DNA of 64,000 nt from Amycolatopsis xylanica (lineage in GTDB: Bacteria; Actinomycetota; Actinomycetes; Mycobacteriales; Pseudonocardiaceae): contig NZ_FNON01000006.1 of NCBI RefSeq assembly GCF_900107045.1, positions 384,754 through 448,753 on the forward strand. The letters are read 5' to 3'. Below, piece by piece: positions 38,242 to 46,262 of the stretch (positions are counted from its first letter, which is position 1; each line of letters starts with the position of its first letter). The position numbers and the translations under genes were made by a program. A model generated the notes under the pieces. It searched no databases. It was not told where the DNA came from and was given only the letters and a program-made list of their open reading frames with translations.

Positions 38242-39215
38242 CAGTCCACCGTCACATAGTCGGGACCGCTGTAGTGGCCGTCAGCCTGGGTGCGGCGCTG
38301 CAGCAGGAGGTCGTTGAGGAGGCTGGAGGCGCCGAAGCGGAACAGGTGCGGCGACAGCCACTCCTCGCCGGCGACCTCGTGCACCGCGACCAGGTACTTG
38401 ATGGCGTCCTTCGTGGTGCGGATGCCGCCCGCGGGCTTCACGCCGCGCAGTTCGCCGGTGGTCTCGCGCCAGTCGCGCACGGCCTGCAGCATCACGTGCG
38501 TGACCGGCAGCGTCGCGGCGGGGGAGACCTTGCCGGTCGAGGTCTTGATGAAGTCGCCACCGGCCAGCAGCGCCAGCCACGACGCGCGGCGCACGTTGTC
38601 GTACGTCGCGAGCTCACCGGTCTCGAGGATGACCTTGAGGTGCGCGTCGCCGCAGGCGGCCTTGATGGCCTGGATCTCCTCGAAGACCTGCCCGTAGCGG
38701 CCTTCGAGGAAAGCGCCGCGGTCGATCACCATGTCGACCTCGTCGGCGCCGGCGTCGACGGCGATCTTGACGTCGGCGAGCTTGATCTCGCGGCTGGTGC
38801 GCCCGGCCGGGAACCCGGTCGCCACGCTGGCGACGTTGATCCCGGTGCCCGCGAGCGACTCGACGGCGGTCGCCACCAGGTCGGGGTACACGCAGACGGC
38901 CGCGACCTTCGGCGTGCCGGGGCGCTCGGGGTCGGGGCGTTTCGCCTTCGCCGTGAGCGCGCGGACCTTGCCGTGGGTGTCGGCGCCCTCGAGGGTGGTC
39001 AGGTCGACCATCGAGATGGCGGTGTCGATCGCCCAGAGCTTCGCGGCCTTTTTGATACTGCGCGTGCCGAGGCCCGCCGCGCGCTGTTCGACGCCGACCT
39101 GGTCGACGCCGGGCAGCCCGTGCAGGAACCGGCGCAGGCTCGCCTCGTCGCGAGTCGCGTCCGCCAGTGGTGCCGGGGTGGCCGGCGCGGCGGACGTTGC
39201 CGTCGTAGCTGTCAT
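38241..39215 (-). CDS. deoC: Deoxyribose-phosphate aldolase
   Basis: 324 residues from ATG at 39215; the Ala/Thr-rich first 20 residues are an extension. Cleaves 2-deoxyribose-5-phosphate to glyceraldehyde-3-phosphate and acetaldehyde. The Schiff-base Lys is in 'GGDFIKTSTGK'; 'KVILETG' and 'GVKPAGGIRT' complete the active site. Longer than E. coli DeoC (about 259), as in the group with a C-terminal helical extension ('HLFRFGASSLLNDLLLQ'). First gene of deoC-ALDH-ALDH'. Completes catabolism of deoxyribose from DeoA and PunA. Confidence 0.94.
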
Positions 39216-39262
39216 GCACCCGAGTCTAGGGTGTGACAGAACCGGCATCCTTTGTCACACAG

Positions 39263-39310
39263 GGTCGTGAGTGTTCCGGCCGGTTCTAACCGGCCGGAAC
39301 ACTCACGACC
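39263..39310. terminator. Family-1 palindrome downstream of the serine hydrolase gene
   Basis: 23-bp perfect arms (GGTCGTGAGTGTTCCGGCCG onward) around the GGTTCTAACC centre, 4 bp past the stop of the minus-strand gene at 39315 and upstream of deoC. Confidence 0.8.
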
Positions 39311-39314
39311 CCTG

Positions 39315-40472
39315 CTACAAGACCGGAATCAGCGGCTGGGCCGCGACCTTCGCGGCGGGCGGGATCTGCGGGTTCGGGCAGAACTCGTTGATCATCGGCA
39401 GCTGCCGCTTGAGCGCCACGTCACTCGACGCGGTGACGTCGATCGTGGCCAGCGTGGAGATCTGCTTGCCTGCGCCATCGTGGAAGCTGAGCGTGTTGAA
39501 GCCGGGCAGGTCGCCGCCGTGGCCCCAGATGCTGACCGCCTTGCCGCACAGGTTCGCGGGCAGGTCGAACTTCATCAGGCCGAGGCCGTAGGAGAGCTCG
39601 CCGCTGACGGGCACCGTGGTCTTCATCTCCTTGAGCATGTCCGCGCTGAAGAGCTTGGCGCCGAGCAGCGCGCCGAAGAACCGGTTCAGGTCGGCGCCGC
39701 TGGAGACGACGTCGCCCGCGCCGGAGTAGCGCGTGTAGTTGTACGTCGTGACGTCCGTCAGGCCGTGCGGCGCCGGGTAGAGCTGCTCGTAGCCGCGAGC
39801 GGCCGGGGCGAGCAGGAACGGGAAGTCGAGCGGCAGCGAGGTGTCTCGCAGGTGCAGCGGGCCGGTGACGCGCTTGGCCAGCACCTGGGCGAGCGGCTGG
39901 TGGGTGATCTTCTCGACCAACAGGCCGAGGATGTTGAAGCCGGTGTTCGAGTAGGACCAGCTGGTGCCCGGCTTGAACAGCAGCGGCTGCTGCGTGCTCA
40001 GCCTGATCTGCTGCTCGGGGCTGAAGTGCTCGAAGCGCTCGGTGTCGATCTCGGGCAGTGATCCCCAGCCCTGCTCCGGCGTCAGGTCGCGCGGGACGCC
40101 GCTGGTGTGGTTCAGCAGCTGGCGGACGGTGATCGGCTCCGGGTAGGGCAGCAAGCCGGGCAGGTACTGCTGGATCGGCTGGTCCAGCCCGATCTTCTTG
40201 GCGTCGGCGAGCTGCAGCACGAGCGTCGCGGTGAAGACCTTCGACACGCTCGCGACCCGCCAGCGGCCGGACGCGTTCGGCTTGCCTGGCCGGTTGACGT
40301 CGGCGACACCGCTGACCCCGCGGAAGTCGTCGGCGACCGCGACCATGCCGGGCGCGCCCGCGGCGACGGCCGCGTCCATGGCGGCCTGGCGCGCGTCGGG
40401 CGCGGCCGAAGCCGGTACGGCGGTGAAGAGAAGTGTTGCGGCACAAGCGATGGACATGATCGTCCGGCGCAT
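39315..40472 (-). CDS. Secreted serine hydrolase, beta-lactamase/DD-peptidase fold
   Basis: 385 residues. A Sec signal (MRRTIMSIACAATLLF, cleavage near ASA-A) then a class C-like serine hydrolase domain: SVSK (S75, K78) nucleophile motif, 'SYSNTGFNI' as the Tyr-x-Asn motif, and 'WGHGGDLPGF' in place of KTG. Typical of D-alanyl-D-alanine carboxypeptidase/esterase-like proteins (peptidase S12 group). It may trim peptidoglycan stem peptides or hydrolyse esters. Two Cys in the C-terminal part (NLCGKA, EFCPNP) could pair. Apparently monocistronic. Confidence 0.88.
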   Translation of the reverse strand: MRRTIMSIACAATLLFTAVPASAAPDARQAAMDAAVAAGAPGMVAVADDFRGVSGVADVNRPGKPNASGRWRVASVSKVFTATLVLQLADAKKIGLDQPIQQYLPGLLPYPEPITVRQLLNHTSGVPRDLTPEQGWGSLPEIDTERFEHFSPEQQIRLSTQQPLLFKPGTSWSYSNTGFNILGLLVEKITHQPLAQVLAKRVTGPLHLRDTSLPLDFPFLLAPAARGYEQLYPAPHGLTDVTTYNYTRYSGAGDVVSSGADLNRFFGALLGAKLFSADMLKEMKTTVPVSGELSYGLGLMKFDLPANLCGKAVSIWGHGGDLPGFNTLSFHDGAGKQISTLATIDVTASSDVALKRQLPMINEFCPNPQIPPAAKVAAQPLIPVL

Positions 40473-40529
40473 GGTCGGATCCCCCTTGGTCGAAATGAAA
40501 CCCCCGGAGACCGACGTTACCGAAACCGG

Positions 40530-41165
40530 CTAGCCGTCGAGTTCTTTGACCTCGGTTTTGCGCCGTTTGCGCGTCACCACTACGCCGCCCCAGAACGCCA
40601 GGCCGGTGATCTTCACCGTGGGCGCGGTCGGCGGCGCCGGCGGGGTGCCCGCCTTGTCGTCGAGGTAGAACGAGCCCATGAAGCCGATTCCGGTCACGTC
40701 GACGTTGATGTCGTCCGGCACGGTGATCTGGATACCGCCCATGATCGCGACGGCCGAGATGGTGGACTGCTTCTCGGCGAACCGGGCGTTGCGCAGGTCG
40801 ATTTCGGCGCCGCCCCAGAACGCGAAGCTGTTGTGGTTCGGCGGGAGCACCCAGCTGCCCTTGCGGACCGCGCCGGACATGACGCCGACCGAGACGGCCG
40901 ACCCCGGGTGGCCGCCGATGCGGTTGTCCGGGAAGCCGAGCGCGCGCGTGGTGGCCGGTTCGATCGCCGCAGAGCCGACCGGCAGATCGGCCGTGACCGG
41001 CTTCAGCTCACCGAGCGTCTTCGCCGCGTAGACGGTGCTGAGGCGCTCTTCCAGCTCGTTGATCGTGATCCGTCCCTCGGCCAGCGCGCCGTGCAACACC
41101 TGCGCGACCCGCTCGCGATCGGCATCGGAGGCGCGCATCTGGTCGGACTGCTGGGACTCGGTCAC
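40530..41165 (-). CDS. DUF1707 and LiaF-like domain protein
   Basis: 211 residues from GTG at 41165; an ATG at 41138 is an alternative. Residues 10-60 are a DUF1707 domain ('MRASDADRERVAQVLHGALA', 'RITINELEERLSTVYAAKT'). The C-terminal half has repeating short beta strands with 'AFWGGAEIDLRNARF', 'AIMGGIQITVPDDINVDVTG' and 'AFWGGVVVTRKRR', like the C-terminal domain of LiaF-type cell-envelope stress proteins. No membrane segment. Likely an envelope-linked or regulatory protein of unknown mechanism. Diverges from upp across the phased repeat array. Confidence 0.75.
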   Translation of the reverse strand: MTESQQSDQMRASDADRERVAQVLHGALAEGRITINELEERLSTVYAAKTLGELKPVTADLPVGSAAIEPATTRALGFPDNRIGGHPGSAVSVGVMSGAVRKGSWVLPPNHNSFAFWGGAEIDLRNARFAEKQSTISAVAIMGGIQITVPDDINVDVTGIGFMGSFYLDDKAGTPPAPPTAPTVKITGLAFWGGVVVTRKRRKTEVKELDG

Positions 41166-41236
41166 GCCGGGGAGTGTAGAGGCAATTCCGGCCCCGCACG
41201 GCGCACTCCCGCGGATTGGCCGGGGCGGCCGAAGTC

Positions 41237-41388
41237 GTGTCGTCCATCGAGGTACGCGTGTCGTCCAACTGTGTACGCGTGTCGTCCGTTTACGTACGGG
41301 CGGGGCGGCTTCGGCCCGGGGTCGCCTGTACGCGGATGGACGGCATTCGTGCACAGACGGACGACACGCGTGCATGGATGGACGACAC
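41237..41388. promoter_or_regulatory. 21-bp-phased inverted repeat array upstream of upp
   Basis: GTGTCGTCC occurs at 41237, 41258 and 41279, exactly 21 bp apart. Its complement GGACGACAC occurs at 41359 and 41380, with a 7/9 match at 41338, again 21 bp apart. The two halves form an imperfect 63-bp inverted repeat. It fills the 249-bp divergent region between the DUF1707 gene and upp; the last copy overlaps the expected -35 of upp. Confidence 0.75.
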
Positions 41389-41400
41389 ACCCATCTGAAC

Positions 41401-41415
41401 TAGGGTGAGCGTTTA
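41401..41415 (+). promoter_or_regulatory. Candidate -10 and leaderless start of upp
   Basis: TAGGGT at 41401-41406 fits the actinobacterial TANNNT -10. The upp ATG follows 8 bp later with no Shine-Dalgarno site, so the transcript may start at or next to the ATG. Confidence 0.4.
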
Positions 41416-42038
41416 TGGACGTGCTCGTCGTTGACCACCCGCTGGCGAAGGCCAGGCTCTCCACCATGCGTGACGCCCGCACGGACAGTGCCGCGTTCCG
41501 CGCCGCGCTGCACGAGCTTTCGATGATGCTCGTGTACGAGGCCACCCGTGACGCGCCGGTGCGCACCGAGCGCATCCACACGCCGGTGGCGCGGACCGAC
41601 GGGTACAAGCTGGCCAGCCCGCCGCTGCTGGTCCCGGTGCTCCGCGCCGGGCTCGGCATGGCCGACCAGGCGCACAAGCTGATCCCGGACGCGCAGATGG
41701 GCTTCGTCGGCCTCGCCCGCGACGAGGAGACGCTGCAGCCGGTCCCGTACCTGGAGTCGCTGCCCGAGTCGCTCGCCGACCGGCCGGTGCTGGTGCTCGA
41801 CCCGATGCTGGCCACCGGCGGCTCGATGGAGTACACGATCCGCCTGCTCACCGATCGCGGCGCCACCGACGTGACCGCGATCTGCGCGCTCGCCGCGCCA
41901 GAGGGCATCGCGCACCTGGAGAAGACCGGCCTGCCCGTCCGCGTGGTCACGGCCAGCATCGACGAGCGGCTCAACGACTCCGGCTTCATCGTGCCGGGAC
42001 TGGGCGACGCCGGGGACAGGCAGTACGGCGCGGTCTGA
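41415..42038 (+). CDS. upp: Uracil phosphoribosyltransferase
   Basis: 207 residues. Makes UMP from uracil and PRPP, recovering the base released by nucleoside phosphorolysis. The PRPP loop is 'LVLDPMLATGGSM'; 'LRAGLGMADQAHKLIPDAQMGFVGLARDEET' and the C-terminal uracil-binding 'DSGFIVPGLGDAGDRQYG' are diagnostic. Upstream lies the phased repeat array. A GTG-started membrane protein gene follows after only 4 bp. Confidence 0.97.
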   Translation: MDVLVVDHPLAKARLSTMRDARTDSAAFRAALHELSMMLVYEATRDAPVRTERIHTPVARTDGYKLASPPLLVPVLRAGLGMADQAHKLIPDAQMGFVGLARDEETLQPVPYLESLPESLADRPVLVLDPMLATGGSMEYTIRLLTDRGATDVTAICALAAPEGIAHLEKTGLPVRVVTASIDERLNDSGFIVPGLGDAGDRQYGAV

Positions 42039-42042
42039 ACCG

Positions 42043-43245
42043 GTGGCAGAGAGACAGCCGCCGCTGCTGCGGTGGCCATGGATCGCCGCGGCCGCCGGTC
42101 TCGTCGCGCTGCTGACCGCGGGACTCGTCTGGTTCCTGCTCGGCTGGACCGACTCGCCCGATCCCGAGAAGGTCAAGGCGAAACTGGACGCGGTGCGCAC
42201 GGCGTTCAGCATCGGGATCGGCGCGGGCGGCGTGTTCGCGCTCTGGCTGGCCGCCCGGCGCCAGCGGACGACCGAGCTCCAGGTCCGCGAGACCGCCAGG
42301 ATCGCCGCGGAGACCAAGGCGCACGCCGAACGCGTCGCCGAAGTGACCGAACGCGATCTCGAAGAGCGCCGGGTGACCGAGCTCTACACCAAGGCGGTCG
42401 AACAGCTCGGCAGCGACAAGGCGCCGGTCCGGCTCGGTGGTCTCTACGCGCTGGAACGCCTCGGCCAGGCGAACCCGTCGCACCGGCAGACGATCATGAA
42501 CGTCTTCTGCGCGTACCTGCGCATGCCGTTCACGATGTCCGGCGAAGCCAAGACGGAGACCGCCGCCCGTCGAGCGTTGCGCGACCGCGAGCCCTCGCCG
42601 AGGGCATGGGGACTCAGGCCGCCCGCCGAACGGGCCGAGGTCGTCGTCGAGGACGAACTCCAGGTCAGGATGACCGCGCAGCAGCTCATCGAGAACCACC
42701 TGCACGCGGATTCGCCGGTGTTCTGGGCTGACATGCGCCTGGATCTCCAGCGGGCGACCCTGGTCAACTTCACACTGCAGGAGTGCACGCTCCGCGCCGG
42801 GCAGTTCAGCTACGCGAGGTTCGTCGGCGCGACCCACATCGCGCGCACCACCTTCGAGATCAGCGCGTGGTTCTACGGCTGCGAGTTCACCGCTCTCGCC
42901 GACTTCAGCGGCTCGGACTTCGCCGAGGGCGGCGTGTTCTCGTGGACGCACTTCGCCTGGCTGGCGCACTTCTCGGGGAGCAAATCGCGGGGCCTCGGCT
43001 TCATCGGCGCGGTGTTCGACGGCGAACTGCGCTTCGCCGACGTCGACCATCCGCGGATCAACTTCGAGCGGTCTCGCATGCCCAAGCTGCCCGATTTCGG
43101 TGCGCAGCCGGTGAATCTCGATGGCGCCCTGGTGTCCGAGGAACCTGCCACGCTCCCCGCGGACAACCACGTCGAGTCGAGGGACGGCGAGATCGTCTTC
43201 GGCTACACGGGTGAACCGGCGCGATACGGCACACCCGCGCCCTAG
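42043..43245 (+). CDS. Membrane protein with pentapeptide-like repeat domain
   Basis: 400 residues. Two N-terminal membrane helices (about 10-32 and 52-67), then a charged helical coiled-coil stretch to about 130 ('ETARIAAETKAHAERVAEV'). A helix bundle follows ('YTKAVEQLGSDKAPVRLGGLYALERL'), known from actinobacterial pentapeptide-repeat membrane proteins. The C-terminal part has loose five-residue repeats with F or L at the centre ('ATLVNFTLQECTLRAGQFSYARF', split here by its own irregularity). GTG start 4 bp after upp, so probably co-transcribed. Function unknown. Confidence 0.65.
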   Translation: MAERQPPLLRWPWIAAAAGLVALLTAGLVWFLLGWTDSPDPEKVKAKLDAVRTAFSIGIGAGGVFALWLAARRQRTTELQVRETARIAAETKAHAERVAEVTERDLEERRVTELYTKAVEQLGSDKAPVRLGGLYALERLGQANPSHRQTIMNVFCAYLRMPFTMSGEAKTETAARRALRDREPSPRAWGLRPPAERAEVVVEDELQVRMTAQQLIENHLHADSPVFWADMRLDLQRATLVNFTLQECTLRAGQFSYARFVGATHIARTTFEISAWFYGCEFTALADFSGSDFAEGGVFSWTHFAWLAHFSGSKSRGLGFIGAVFDGELRFADVDHPRINFERSRMPKLPDFGAQPVNLDGALVSEEPATLPADNHVESRDGEIVFGYTGEPARYGTPAP

Positions 43246-43283
43246 CGACGCAACATCCTGGGGCGAGCCGGCCACTGACCGGT

Positions 43284-43859
43284 GTGACTTCCGAAGCGAG
43301 ATCGGGCACGCCGGTGGACGACTCCGAGTTGTGGCAGCGCTCGACCCAGGGGGACGAGGGCGCTTTCACGCAGCTCTTCGAGCGGCACGTCTCGTCGGTG
43401 TGGAACCACTGCTACCGCTTGACGGGCTCGTGGGCGCAGGCGGAAGACCTGACTTCGGGCACTTTTCTGACCGCCTGGCGCCGGAAGAAGGAAGTCACGC
43501 TGGTCCGCGAAAGCGCGCTGCCTTGGCTGTACACGGTGGCCGCCAACCTCGCGCGCACTGAGCATCGCGGCTCCGCGCGGCGGTTACGCCTGCTGAAGCG
43601 GATCCCTGAGCCGGTGCACGTGCCGGACCACGCTGAAGCCGTCGCCGAGCAGGTCGACGGCGAGGAGCGGATGCGGCTGATCGCGGGCGCGGTCCGCGCG
43701 CTGCCGAAGTCGCAACGCCGGGTCGTCGAGCTGTGCCTGCTCGGCGAGCTGCCCGCCGCGGACGCCGCGGAAGTGCTGGGGGTTTCGGAGGTCACCGTGC
43801 GCTCGCATTTGTCGCGCGCCCGTGCCCAGCTGCGGAAAGCGTTGGAGGAAAGCGCATGA
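43284..43859 (+). CDS. ECF-type RNA polymerase sigma factor
   Basis: 191 residues. Region 2 is 'FERHVSSVWNHCYRLTGSWAQAEDLTSGTFLTAWR', here described as one helix set at about 30-65; region 4 is 'LPKSQRRVVELCLLGELPAADAAEVLGVSEVTVRSHLSRARAQLR' at about 135-185. The linker is rich in Glu/Val. It directs RNA polymerase to a stress or envelope regulon. Its stop overlaps the start of the membrane protein gene by 4 bp (ATGA), the usual arrangement with an anti-sigma factor. Confidence 0.9.
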   Translation: MTSEARSGTPVDDSELWQRSTQGDEGAFTQLFERHVSSVWNHCYRLTGSWAQAEDLTSGTFLTAWRRKKEVTLVRESALPWLYTVAANLARTEHRGSARRLRLLKRIPEPVHVPDHAEAVAEQVDGEERMRLIAGAVRALPKSQRRVVELCLLGELPAADAAEVLGVSEVTVRSHLSRARAQLRKALEESA

Positions 43860-45091
43860 ACGACCTCGAGCTGCCCCCACGGCGCGAGCTGCCGCCGGAA
43901 CTCCGCGCGAAGATGCTGACCGACCTCCGGCGCGGAATGCTCGACGAGCGCCGGTCCCGCGTCAAGCCACTGGCCGCCGTGGCCGCCGCCGTGCTGCTGT
44001 TCGGCGGGGTCGCCGCCGGCGTCCACGCGCTGAGGGATGAGCCAGAGCCGGTGTCACCGGCGATCCCGCCGGGACTGCATCTCGACAAGCCCTTGGCCGA
44101 GCGGACACTCGACCGCTGCTGGAACGCGCTGCGCGCGGAGAAGAAGACGGGGTCGTATCCGAAACGCTCGTTGTGGGTTCCGGTGTTCACGAAGACGGAC
44201 ATGGGGGTCACGGTCGTGGCGGCGCGGGCGAACGGGAAGCCGCTGTTCTGCGAAGCCTCGTCGATCTCGGTCACCCTGTCCGATCCGAATGCCGAGCTCA
44301 AGGCCCCCGCGATCGCGCTCTACACCAAGGGGAGAGTGGCCGCGGGGGTGGCGGATCCCGCGTGGGTAAAGGTCAAGCTCGGCCTCGGGCCGAAGGAGCG
44401 TCCCGGCGTGGAAACGATCGGCGAGGCAGAGCTCGGGGACGGGCTTTTCGTCATCTTTTCGGGCGCTCGTCTGGAGAACCATGCGGCGTCGCTGCGCATG
44501 TGGCGCACCGAGCCTGCGGAGGGCCCCAAGCTCGAGGTCTCGCTGCCCCCGCCGATGACCAGCGTGGCCGACCACCTCACCCGGGCCGATAGGACTTCCG
44601 CCGACGGCAGGTTCCTCGGCGACTGCCTGAGAGACGCCGGAGCGGACATGCCGGACGCGGACACGTTCGAACCGGGCGCGAAGATGACGCTGAAGATACC
44701 CACGCCGGCCAACCCGTCGGCGAGCATTCTCAACCTGATGGTCGGCCGGAACGACAGCTGGTTCCTCGCCTGCACCACGCAGCCCGACGGGCCGCTGTGG
44801 AACAAGCCGATGGAGATCGCCGACCGGCCGGTCACGGCGAGATTCCTCGGGCCGTCGAGCAGCACGGAGAGCACCCACCCGGCAGAGTGCGTCGGCGGGG
44901 TCGTGCCGCGTGAAGCGGCCGGCGTGACGGTCACGATGCCAGGCTTTCCCGCCGTCCCGGCGGAGGTCGCCAACGGCACCTTCGTCGCCGCGCTCTCCGA
45001 GGAGATGCAGGCTGTCGCGCAGATCGGCTCGATGACGTTCAAGGTCACCGATGCAGCTGGCGGCGTTCTCTACGAGGGTCCCGCACTTTGA
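43856..45091 (+). CDS. Single-pass membrane protein, probable sigma-factor partner
   Basis: 411 residues. A 37-residue cytoplasmic start ('LPPELRAKMLTDLRRGML'), one membrane helix (about 38-55, 'PLAAVAAAVLLFGGVAAG'), then a large extracytoplasmic beta-rich domain with several Cys (DRCW, LFCEA, GDCLRD, LACTT, AECVGG). No zinc-binding anti-sigma motif is seen, but the overlap with the ECF gene and the topology suggest it senses envelope conditions and holds the sigma factor. A family-1 palindrome follows. Confidence 0.7.
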   Translation: MNDLELPPRRELPPELRAKMLTDLRRGMLDERRSRVKPLAAVAAAVLLFGGVAAGVHALRDEPEPVSPAIPPGLHLDKPLAERTLDRCWNALRAEKKTGSYPKRSLWVPVFTKTDMGVTVVAARANGKPLFCEASSISVTLSDPNAELKAPAIALYTKGRVAAGVADPAWVKVKLGLGPKERPGVETIGEAELGDGLFVIFSGARLENHAASLRMWRTEPAEGPKLEVSLPPPMTSVADHLTRADRTSADGRFLGDCLRDAGADMPDADTFEPGAKMTLKIPTPANPSASILNLMVGRNDSWFLACTTQPDGPLWNKPMEIADRPVTARFLGPSSSTESTHPAECVGGVVPREAAGVTVTMPGFPAVPAEVANGTFVAALSEEMQAVAQIGSMTFKVTDAAGGVLYEGPAL

Positions 45092-45110
45092 AGCGTTTCC
45101 GGCCTGGGGG

Positions 45111-45154
45111 TCGTGAGCGTTGCGGGCGGTTCTAACCGCCCGCAACGCTCACGA
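45111..45154. terminator. Family-1 palindrome between convergent genes
   Basis: 21-bp perfect arms (TCGTGAGCGTTGCGGGCGGT onward) around the CTAA centre, between the sigma-partner gene and the convergent TetR gene, serving both as a terminator. Confidence 0.8.
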
Positions 45155-45159
45155 GACGT

Positions 45160-45768
45160 TCACGCTCCGAAGACCTCGGGCTTGAGCCAGCCGCGGGCGT
45201 TGGCGCGCAGCGCGTCCGCGTAGCCGCGTTCGGGCTCGAACTCCGGCGGCAGGTTGCCGTTGAGCTCGAGGGTGACCAGGCCGTGCACGATGCCCCAGCA
45301 GCCGACCGCGATCGAGGTGGGCGGGACGTCGATGAACACACCCGCGTCGACGCCGATCTGGACGATCACCGCGAGCGCGTTGGCGGCGTCGGCGGCCAGG
45401 CGGACCGCTTCCTCGTTCGGCTCGAAGCCGGGCACCGACTTCGTGAACATGATCGGGTACAGGTGCGGGTCGGCTAGCGCGCTGGCCCGGTACGCCAAAC
45501 CGAGCTGGACGAGGTCCTCGATCGGGTCACCCGTGCGGGGGACGGCGGCGAGGCGCCGTCCGAAACGCCGGAATCCCTCGATGTAGAGCGCGCTGACCAG
45601 ATCCGGTTTGCTGCCGAAGAGCGAGTACACCGCGGTGGTCGACGTGTCGACGTCGGCGGCGAGTTTCCGCAGGCTCAGCGCCTTGGGGCCCTCGGTGGAA
45701 AGAAGCACGCCAGCGCGGTCGAGTAGCTTGACTCGCAAGGCTTCGTCGTGGGTCTTGGGGCGAGGCAT
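45160..45768 (-). CDS. TetR-family regulator with WHG-type C-terminal domain
   Basis: 202 residues. HTH 'RVKLLDRAGVLLSTEG', 'SLRKLAADVDTSTTAVYSLFG' and 'PDLVSALYIEGF'. The C-terminal domain has the 'GLAYRASALADPHLYPIMF' segment typical of the WHG subgroup. Divergent from the MerR gene with 83 bp between starts; it may control itself or the reductase operon, but no operator for it is evident besides the MerR palindrome. Confidence 0.88.
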   Translation of the reverse strand: MPRPKTHDEALRVKLLDRAGVLLSTEGPKALSLRKLAADVDTSTTAVYSLFGSKPDLVSALYIEGFRRFGRRLAAVPRTGDPIEDLVQLGLAYRASALADPHLYPIMFTKSVPGFEPNEEAVRLAADAANALAVIVQIGVDAGVFIDVPPTSIAVGCWGIVHGLVTLELNGNLPPEFEPERGYADALRANARGWLKPEVFGA

Positions 45769-45814
45769 GGCGGGAGTCTATCGCGGACGCTGTTACGGAA
45801 CAGGACTTTCCTAT

Positions 45815-45845
45815 TTGACCTGGAGCGCACTCCAGGTCGTACCGT
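45815..45845 (+). promoter_or_regulatory. MerR-type promoter with 19-bp spacer and operator
   Basis: TTGACC (45815-45820) and TACCGT (45840-45845) are separated by 19 bp. The spacer holds the perfect palindrome ACCTGGAG-CGCA-CTCCAGGT (45818-45837). Such long spacers are the hallmark of MerR-activated promoters. The ATG is 7 bp after the -10, implying a leaderless message. Confidence 0.8.
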
Positions 45846-45851
45846 CAGGGC

Positions 45852-46262
45852 ATGAGCTACTCGATTGCGGAAGCCGCTCGCCGTAGCGGGTTGTCGATCG
45901 ACACCCTGAGGTACTACGAGCGCATCAAGCTGCTGGATCCGCCCGCGCGGGACACGGCGGGCAGGCGTGCGTACTCCGACGCCGACCTCACGTGGCTCGA
46001 GTTCCTGACCAAGCTGCGTACCACCGGCATGCCGATCAAGAGCATGCGTGAGTACGCCTCACTGCGTCACCGTGGCACGGCCAGCGCGGGCCGTCGCAAG
46101 GCACTGCTGGTCGAACAGCGGCAGGCGGTCGCCTCGCGGATCGCCGAACTCCAGTCGTGCATGGAGATTCTCAACTACAAGATCGACAACTACGACCAGA
46201 TCGAGCGCAAGCACCGCGACGTGCTGGGGCTCGAGCCTGTGGTGGAGGGATTGTCAGCGTGA
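45852..46262 (+). CDS. MerR-family regulator
   Basis: 136 residues. Winged-helix N-terminus 'YSIAEAARRSGLSIDTLRYYERIKLL', 'RRAYSDADLTWLEFLTKLRTTGMPI', then a dimerisation coiled coil ('RIAELQSCMEILNYKIDNYDQIE'). No metal-binding Cys pattern is seen; a single Cys lies in the coiled coil. This is the subgroup often found beside aldo/keto reductases. It probably activates its own promoter and the two reductase genes; the first of these overlaps its stop by four bases (GTGA). Confidence 0.92.
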   Translation: MSYSIAEAARRSGLSIDTLRYYERIKLLDPPARDTAGRRAYSDADLTWLEFLTKLRTTGMPIKSMREYASLRHRGTASAGRRKALLVEQRQAVASRIAELQSCMEILNYKIDNYDQIERKHRDVLGLEPVVEGLSA

